Part shown: positions 57,739 through 64,000 of the stretch, piece by piece
Position numbering within the stretch: the stretch's first letter is position 1
Layout: every line of letters begins with the position of its first letter
Origin: Daphnia pulex
Taxonomy: Eukaryota; Arthropoda; Branchiopoda; Diplostraca; Daphniidae
Length of the DNA: 64,000 nucleotides
Reading direction: 5' to 3'
Assembly (NCBI RefSeq): GCF_021134715.1
Contig: NC_060027.1
Span: forward strand, 5,580,001 to 5,644,000
The notes under the pieces: generated by a model
Told to the model about the DNA's origin: nothing
Seen by the model: the letters and a program-made list of their open reading frames with translations, nothing else
Databases searched by the model: none
Program-made: the position numbers and the translations under genes

Positions 57739-58001
57739 ATTAACTTTATAAAGATGGCAACAAATTTATTTCGCCAAAATCAACATAACATGTTTATGTC
57801 CCCCAACGATATAATCAGGATATAGCTGACCAAATGAAGCCACTTGATGAAAAATAGGCATCAATTATCGACATTTCGCTTCGAGAAATATCAGAGAAAA
57901 GAAATCCAATTTTTAAAAAAGATCAATCGATTTTTCAGAGTCAGTTACTCTTAATAAAAATGGAGGGCTAATAGAAATACGGGGTAAAATATAAATATAT
58001 G

Positions 58002-58073
58002 GGGGGTATAGCTCAGTGGTAGAGTATTCGACTGCAGATCGAAATGTCCCCGGTTCAACCCCGGATGCCCCCT
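58002..58073 (+). tRNA. tRNA-Cys(GCA) type A
   Basis: D-stem GCTC/GAGT has a G10-U25 wobble. Otherwise standard. Confidence 0.87.
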
Positions 58074-58468
58074 GTTAAGTTAAACCTAATATAAGGAACG
58101 AAATATTATTGGGTTTATTCAGTTAAATTGTTTCATTGATGTGTTTATTGAATTTAAAAATAAGCTCACTCGAAATATTTCTACGTATCAGCCTGACTTT
58201 TGAAAGTTTGAAAGAAATTCTCATCAACTTCTGGAAACTGATCTGCGTTAAAAGCTGTTCAAGAAGTATTATTTAATAACACACAGTTTCTTCACTTCAA
58301 TAACTGAAATATCTGACTGGCCTCCTGTTCGATAGAAACTCAATAATTAACCAAATGATTCTTTGTTTGCGCATCCTGTGTGAAACACAAATTAAAAGCT
58401 AAGGGTTTTTCGCAAAATTATTACGTTACAATCCAGAATGTCAAAGGTAAACTCATGTGGACATTTAT

Positions 58469-58540
58469 GGGGGTATAGCTCAGTGGTAGAGCATTCGACT
58501 GCAGATCGAAATGTCCCCAGTTCAAACCTGGGTGCCCCCT
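58469..58540 (+). tRNA. tRNA-Cys(GCA) type B
   Basis: Clean copy, about 500 bp before the mariner-like insertion. Confidence 0.93.
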
Positions 58541-58978
58541 TGTAAGACGGATGATCATGATTTAGATGATCAAATGAAATAACTTGAAGATTTCTGCACG
58601 CTTTCCTGATTGAATGGAAACTTTTATATCATTTATTTAATGATTTACATCAAATATATAGTGACAAAACAATAATCACACCATAGAATTACTACTGTAT
58701 CTGTAGCAGATTTGCGCACAATATAGAAAAAACCAGCCAGGTACGATTATCTCAGCGAAAAATGTAAAACCCCGGTCGTGTGTACAATTGCAATCAATAC
58801 TTAAGAGTCTCATGCTGTTTCGACTGAGGTAGCCAGACTCATACAAATCAACGTTGTAATGCAATAGTATCTAATATGTCATGGTAAAATGCACATGGAT
58901 TATCGCTCGCACTATGGTGATAACTACATCGGTGGTTATGAGGTTTTACTGCTAATATACACATAAGTTATATTGCTA

Positions 58979-59538
58979 CAGTCCCCTCCATAAGTATGGG
59001 ATCACCCCGCGCCGTTCCATAAGGCGGCGTGTATTTTTCATTTGGGTTTTTCGGGTGGCAAAAATCGAAAAAATGACATAAATTCACCAAACTTGGGATT
59101 TATGTCATTTTACGTCTTTTCTATTGTCTGAATTTTTTTCAGATTTTTTCCCCTATTTTTTATGCCTAGAAAAGTGGCGCACAAAGTATCGGATCACTCC
59201 GACGGCGGCCGTGTTGTCTTATGGCGCAAATGGGCTTTTCATATTGCTTTTTATATAATTAATTTTCTAGAAGGAATTTTTATTTTCAAACCGTGTATAC
59301 TATACCCTTTCATAAATTTACTGTCAGTTTTTCATGATGATATGAATTATTTTCGAATTTTCCCAGATTTATTAATTTCCCCAGTTGCTAAAATAAGAGA
59401 CTACAGAAGAGTTCATTTAGGGTTTACAACCTCTATCAGCTGGCGTAGGCCGGAAAATTAGTGTCGTTTCTATACACCACTGGCGCTCTGCTTCCTTTTT
59501 TACTTAAGGGGCGTATAGAAACGACACTAATAAACTAA
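58979..59538 (+). mobile_element. mariner/Tc1-like fragment with array deletion
   Basis: Begins after a TA with CAGTCCCCTCCATAAGTAT, a Tc1/mariner-style end. Inside are a 13-bp perfect hairpin (AAATGACATAAAT/ATTTATGTCATTT, 59,071-59,110) and, at the far end, a 19-bp perfect hairpin (59,457-59,531). No matching terminal repeat or transposase is found; a 99-aa frame at 59,162-59,461 is not recognised. About 390 bp of the cassette, including the 3' part of a Val gene, is missing at its right side. Confidence 0.6.
59457..59531. repeat. 19-bp perfect inverted repeat
   Basis: ATTAGTGTCGTTTCTATAC and its exact complement GTATAGAAACGACACTAAT, separated by 37 nt. It could be a tiny MITE-like insertion or the remaining terminus of the element to its left. 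Confidence 0.75.
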
Positions 59539-59588
59539 AGGACCTTCAGCGTGTAAAGCCGACGTGATAACCACTACACTATGAAAAC
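59539..59588 (-). pseudogene. tRNA-Val(UAC), 3' truncated
   Basis: Keeps the 5' acceptor strand, D arm and anticodon arm (loop TTTACAC). The T arm and 3' acceptor were lost with the mariner-like insertion. The acceptor strand also reads GTTTTCA. Confidence 0.88.
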
Positions 59589-59853
59589 ATTAACTATATA
59601 AAGATGGCAACAAATTTATTTCGCCAAAATCAACATAACATGTTTATGTCCCCCAACGATATAATCAGGATATAGCTGACCAAATGAAGCCACTTGATGA
59701 AAAATAGGCATCAATTATCGACATTTCGCTTCGAGAAATATCAGAGAAAAGAAATCCAATTTTTAAAAAAGATCAATCGATTTTTCAGAGTCAGTTACTC
59801 TTAATAAAAATGGAGGGCTAATAGAAATACGGGGTAAAATATAAATATATATG

Positions 59854-59925
59854 GGGGGTATAGCTCAGTGGTAGAGCATTCGACTGCAGATCGAAATGTC
59901 CCCGGTTCAACCCCGGATGCCCCCT
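59854..59925 (+). tRNA. tRNA-Cys(GCA) type A
   Basis: Standard type A. The upstream AT tract is 2 bp longer (ATATATATG). Confidence 0.9.
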
Positions 59926-60320
59926 GTTAAGTTAAACCTAATATAAGGAACGAAATATTATTGGGTTTATTCAGTTAAATTGTTTCATTGATGTGTTTAT
60001 TGAATTTAAAAATTAGCTCACTCGAAATATTTCTACGTATCAGCCTGACTTTGAAAGTTTGAAAGAAATTCTCATCAACTTATGGAAACTGATCTGCGTT
60101 AAAGCTGTTCAAGAAGTATTATTTAATAATAACACACAGTTTCTTCTCTTCAATAAATGAAATATCTGACTGGCCTCCTGTTCGATAGAAACTCAATAAT
60201 TAACCAAATGATTCTTTTTTGCGCATCCTGTGTGAAACACAAATTAAAAGCTAAGGGTTTTTCGCAAAATTAATACGTTACAATCCAGAATGTCAAAGGT
60301 AAACTCATGTGGACATTTAT

Positions 60321-60392
60321 GGGGGTATAGCTCAGTGGTAGAGCATTCGACTGCAGATCGAAATGTCCCCAGTTCAAACCTGGGTGCTCCCT
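60321..60392 (+). tRNA. tRNA-Cys(GCA) type B
   Basis: G4-U69 wobble shared with 55,112. Last complete tRNA of the array. Confidence 0.87.
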
Positions 60393-61199
60393 TTAAAGAC
60401 GGATGATCATGATTGAGATGATCAATTGAAACAACTTAAGGTTTTCTGCACGCTTTCCTGATTGAATGGAAACTTTTATATCATTTATTTAATGATTTAC
60501 ATCAAATATATAGTGACAAAACAATAATCACACCATAGAATTACTACTGTATCTGTAGCAGATTTGCGCACAATATAGAAAGAACAAGCCAGGTACGATT
60601 ATCTCAGCGAAAAATGTAAAACCCCGGTCGTGTGTACAATTGCAATCAATACTTAAGAGTCTCATGCTGTTTCGACTGAGGTAGCCAGGCTTCTACAAAT
60701 CAACGTTGTAATGCAATAATATCTAACATGTCATGGTAAAATGCACATGGATTATCGCTCGCACTATGGTGATAACTACATCGGTGGTTATGAGGTTTTA
60801 CTGCTAAGATACACATAATTATATTGCTATATTTTATTTTTTTACTTTTTATGTAATGCGTTCTAGGATGATAGACTGCATAGTTGTAAACTTATCTCTA
60901 GTGATGTAACATTACCACTTTGCAGTAATCAAGTCAAAACTACAGCGGTTATTGTTGCGTTAAAAAAGCGCAAATTCTGACTGCTTTTCGTTTAAATGAC
61001 ACCAGACGGATTGCCAAACAAATACAACTTGGTAGTGGCACCCTTTTAAGTATACATACTAGCTAGTTAGCGTGTAAGATTCCTACCGCTCTTCTTCCAT
61101 TACACATTTTACATAGCAGTACATCAGTCCAGATATTGGCTATTATCGCAAAAGTAAAACAAGGAATGCAATTCCATACAAGGATTAAAATTGTTTAAT

Positions 61200-61205
61200 T
61201 GTTTC
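61200..61205 (-). pseudogene. tRNA-Val stub at array end
   Basis: Only the last six bases of a Val gene (TGTTTC on plus) remain where the array meets R1 sequence. Confidence 0.7.
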
Positions 61206-62409
61206 AATAGTAGAAAGTAAATAGTTTACATACTATTATGTTTCGAAAATTCTGTTTCCCTTTATTTTCTTAAATGATTTAATTCTTATTAACTAATTGA
61301 CTAATAATCTGTCAATGTTATAAGTGGTGCGACTTAGATGTGGCGGAGGCTTCGCCTTGCAACCCCACGTCACACTTCATGTTTAGATTAAGTTAAAGTA
61401 ACACTTATTACTATAGTAACAATACAATTATATCATGCGGTAAAATGTTGCATTACATGAGTCTTGGCTAATAGATAGCGAGCTACCATCATACCCATTT
61501 TTTCCCTTCCAACAATATATGAATGATGGTCTAATGGTCGTCAGCCCAGGCTGCCATTCGCATGGTTCGCGGTTCGAATCTCGATCAAGTCGGAAAGGAA
61601 AACTAAGTTTGTAATTTTTGAAAAATTCATCTTAATAAGCTTTCGGAGGTAAATGGAAGTGGAAGATCGGTGGTAACCCTTCACGACCGCAAGAAGATCT
61701 TGATGACCGAGAAGAGGACAGAAGAAGAAGGGAGAGATGACCCAGAGCTTCAAAATGAATATAATCTAATATTTTTTTTTAATGTTCCTCAACTTCTTGG
61801 TTGATGATTAACTGTTAAAAAAGGAGGCATAGAAATTTTACTTGGACAACCAAATTTATTAAAATCAAGATAAAAAATAGTAAACAAAAAGAGGTAATAA
61901 TAAAACAAAAAGGGTTAAAAAAATAAGAGTGGGAAAATACAAAGTAAAAAGAAGAATAAAGACGAAATCGAAATCGAACATAAAAACCAAATCAAATAAT
62001 TAATACTCTCTACTACCATAGCAGAAAACTCGTCTTGCTAGGGAAGATCCAAACTTTTTTTTCTTTTTGTTTACACTGCTGAGCATGCACTGACAGTTGG
62101 AAGGTTACGCAAAAAAAGCGAATTCACTAACTAGGATTCGGCAACCAGCTAAGGTAACAAATACGCAAATTAAATGTCTAAAACAGTAATAAACACAAAT
62201 GAAAACCCCGTTACGACATGTATCAAATTTTTAAAGAATTATGTACAAAATTTGGTGACGATTGGTCATTCAGGGAAGAAACGTATAAAGGATAACTAAA
62301 TGGACATTAAACCATCTGAATTTCACTACTAGCTACTACTAGACTACCCCCTATACCCCACACCCTATATTGTTAAGGACCTTCGTATATAAATATACCT
62401 CAGGGATAA
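61206..62409 (-). repeat. dispersed repeat R1, right copy 1
   Basis: Reverse-orientation copy of 23,774-24,976, with many small differences; it lacks the last 70 bp of the left copy. The hairpin region (about 61,325-61,375) and tRNA-like module are present but diverged. Confidence 0.8.
61525..61592 (+). repeat. tRNA-like module in R1 (right)
   Basis: GATGGTCTAATGG (box A-like) and GGTTCGAATCTC (box B-like), with CTGCCAT in place of an anticodon loop. Homologous to 24,586-24,654. Confidence 0.55.
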
Positions 62410-62415
62410 TAGATT

Positions 62416-62722
62416 AACAAGATTCCTTCGGTAATGTCCTTCGGGAATTTTTTTAAACGTTAAAGAGACAGAAAATCAAGGTTAAATAGTAGAAAGTAAA
62501 TAGTATACATACTTTTATGTTTGGAAAATTATGTTTCCCTTTATTCTCTTAAATGATTTGATTCTTATTAACTAATTGACTAATAATCTGTCAATCCCAG
62601 AGCTTCAAAATGAATATAATCTAACATTTTAAAATGTTCCTCAACTTCTTGGTTGATGACTAACTGTTAAAAAAGGAGGCATAGAAATTTTACTTGGACA
62701 ACCAAATTTATTAAAATCAAGA
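62416..62722 (-). repeat. dispersed repeat R1, right copy 2, internally deleted
   Basis: Starts AACAAGATTCC, the reverse complement of the R1 end at 25,044, so it has the terminus that copy 1 lacks. An internal deletion of about 430 bp lies at 62,595. It is cut off at 62,722 by A/T-rich sequence of another repeat. Confidence 0.75.
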
Positions 62723-63190
62723 TTTTATTTTATTTTTATTTTTTTGATGTTTGATGGGGCTCCGAGGAGGACATCTGGTGGCCAGATTTGTCTTCAGATG
62801 CTGGGCAAAGGGTAGCCCTTTAGCCCCCACCTTCTTCTCGGTTCTTTTTCCTTTGTCTTGTGGTTTTTTGGCGAGTTGTCAGGAGGAGACGCCATTAGTT
62901 AGCTTGCTTTGCTGGATTTTCCTAATTTTTGTGTGCTTTCTGCGTTGGCGGGTGCCTTCAGGTATGTTTTGAAATTATAATTGTTGTGTACTTGTTTGTT
63001 TATGATGATTTGCCTTCTTTAGATTCGGTTTATGAGTCTTGAGTTTTTGATGTATCTGACCAAGTGATGCTGAATCTCGAATTGGGTGCGGTGATCTAGT
63101 TCGATGTTGAGGCCCACCCAGATAGGAATTCTTGTCCCAAGGCGGGACCAAAGCCGTGCGGATGGTGCGGTGGGCACAGGGGAATCTCTA
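62723..63190 (-). mobile_element. possible LINE 3' end
   Basis: On the minus strand a frame ending TRIPIWVGLNIELDHRTQFE...NRI stops near 63,019. It is followed by about 290 bp and an A-rich tail (62,723-62,748) inserted in R1 copy 2. That layout fits the 3' end of a LINE, but no catalytic motif is present and the frame is not recognised. Confidence 0.3.
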
Positions 63191-63417
63191 AGATGTCAAA
63201 TTGCGAGCCCTTATTTGAACACGTTACTCATTTTCATCTTGTCAGATGCTTCATTTTTTACTCCCTCTCGTAGAAGTCTCTGATGCGTCCCGTTTTTATT
63301 TTTTGGCTCCTTCTCCACACTTAGAAAATTTCGGAGAAACTGTCTTTGTTTTTTCGCGGCAAAGTTTGATTCTAAAATCTCACTATTACCTTTATCTTAA
63401 AGAATGTAGATATGAAT
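63191..63417. other. no gene recognised
   Basis: AT-rich sequence with an incidental 89-aa plus frame. Nothing to support a feature. Confidence 0.3.
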
Positions 63418-63482
63418 TCGTGGCTCATCTGCATAGTATTGGCTTCCCACCACGACGATCCGGGTTCGATCCCCAGTTCAGG
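63418..63482 (+). repeat. tRNA-like relic
   Basis: Box A-like TCGTGGCTCATCTGCATAG and a good box B GGGTTCGATCCCC at tRNA spacing. The acceptor stem is absent. Looks like a tRNA-derived SINE head. Confidence 0.5.
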
Positions 63483-63742
63483 TTCCTTATTTCATCAACT
63501 ATGCTGTTAATATGAAGTCGATTTATGTAGTGTGTTCCGGTAACCCTTTGCATACTCTGACAAATAAACTTGATGTCCGGATATCCGGATCAGCGTTCGT
63601 GAAAAAATGTCGGCACAGCAAACATTCATGAGGAAAGAAGAGTAAAGAAAAAAGGAACGAAATTCAGAGTCCAGAAAAATATTTATTATTAATGACTTCT
63701 TGAGATCCTTTTTCCGTCCCAAGCACGTCTTAAGTCCATCCA

Positions 63743-64000
63743 ATGGGACGGGATAAAGACCGCTATGAGATCTCGGCGAAGCGGACATTGGCCATACGTA
63801 AAAGACGTCCTAGGAATGTAAACTTGGGAATCTGCTATGTGCCAAGTACATCTCAGACGTCTCAAAGTGACGTGTTTGGGTCGTATATGGGACTGCACTG
63901 TGCTATCTGGGCAGCACGTCGGTAAGTTTAGATTGAGGTTCTTTTCTCTGAAGTATTGCGTTAATTCTAATCTCTCCATTTCCAGGGCGGTGCAGTGTAA
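63743..64000 (+). CDS. possible exon-intron-exon, partial at window edge
   Basis: ATG at 63,743 follows an in-frame TAA. The 60-codon frame (MGRDKDRYEISAKRTLAIRK...) runs to CACGTCG, where GTAAGT at 63,922 is a strong splice donor. TCTCCATTTCCAG at 63,985 is a good acceptor, giving a 64-bp intron typical of small arthropod introns. The frame stays open across the intron to the window end. The protein is not recognised. An overlapping 96-aa minus frame (63,979-63,689) is an alternative. Confidence 0.3.

Larger units (their letters stand above)
25043..61205 (+). repeat. tandem array of tRNA-Cys/tRNA-Val/tRNA-Cys cassettes
   Basis: Head-to-tail cassettes of about 1,683 bp. Successive type B Cys genes start at 27,400, 29,085, 30,768, 32,453 and 34,136, then 40,845 to 60,321 after an insertion. 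Each cassette runs Cys-B (+), about 810 bp, Val (-), about 265 bp, Cys-A (+), about 400 bp. The spacers are AT-rich and non-coding. A 62-aa minus-strand frame recurs in most cassettes, but a stop interrupts it in at least five, so I do not call it a gene. The left end joins R1 at about 25,043; the right end stops within a Val gene at 61,205. Cassettes are nearly identical, which implies recent unequal crossing-over or amplification. Confidence 0.95.

Noticed and set aside
25650-58864. A 62-aa minus-strand frame (MHYNVDLYESGYLSRNS...) repeated in most cassettes
   Set aside because: It recurs because the cassette recurs. At least five cassettes (near 34,510, 41,215, 42,895, 52,115 and 60,690) have a stop in the second line of the frame. 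No domain, no codon-like pattern of change and no upstream signal are visible.
25043-61205. Array as an assembly collapse or expansion artefact
   Set aside because: Copies differ by many scattered, lineage-specific changes and carry three separate insertions, which a false duplication would not produce. The exact copy number still cannot be trusted from one assembly.

Overview
The window looks like accessory, repeat-rich DNA from an arthropod nuclear genome. A small crustacean such as a water flea is my best guess, which is inference only. The grounds are an animal-type Helitron, a Ty3/Gypsy element with an envelope gene, an EEP-type LINE, a SINE, a possible 64-bp GT-AG intron near the right end, and a large field of eukaryotic tRNA genes. 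No bacterial operon, rRNA gene or CRISPR array is present, and I see no intact, clearly recognisable host protein gene.

Left part (1-8,950). A decayed Helitron lies on the minus strand from about 459 to 6,626. It has an N-terminal array of 23-residue repeats (STPR-like), then a HUH Rep domain, then a PIF1-family helicase, broken by stops and frame changes. Beyond it is AT-rich DNA with tRNA-like relics and four 109-bp hairpin units flanked by an exact 27-bp duplication. An inverted repeat of about 80 bp follows, from which two short open frames diverge.

Middle left (8,954-20,570). An LTR retrotransposon of the Ty3/Gypsy group lies on the minus strand. It has 677-bp LTRs that differ at one site as I read them, a GATG target duplication, a tRNA-Leu-type primer site, gag, pol and an envelope-like gene. 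It looks whole and young, and it sits inside an unrecognised open frame rich in Glu and Lys. Next come a LINE fragment that keeps ORF1 and endonuclease but has lost the reverse transcriptase (about 20,926-23,600) and a dispersed repeat R1 (23,774-25,044).

Main feature (25,043-61,205). This is a tandem array of a cassette of about 1,683 bp. Each cassette holds three tRNA genes: tRNA-Cys(GCA) type B on plus, tRNA-Val(UAC) on minus and tRNA-Cys(GCA) type A on plus. I count 18 Cys-B, 17 Val and 17 Cys-A copies, 52 in all, of which three are plainly broken. Copies carry lineage-specific changes: C33 in Val, an Ala-type UGC anticodon in one Val body, and a G3-U70 pair in one Cys. The array is flanked by inverted copies of R1. 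It was invaded by a SINE (26,226-26,489), a 5.0-kb foldback element with 1.68-kb inverted arms and a 9-bp target duplication (34,891-39,908), and a mariner-like fragment (58,979-59,538).

Right end (61,206-64,000). Two R1 copies in reverse orientation are followed by what may be a LINE 3' end, a tRNA-like relic and a weakly supported exon with a 64-bp intron that runs to the window edge.

All coordinates and tRNA folds were worked out by eye. Identities quoted are what I could see, not alignments.
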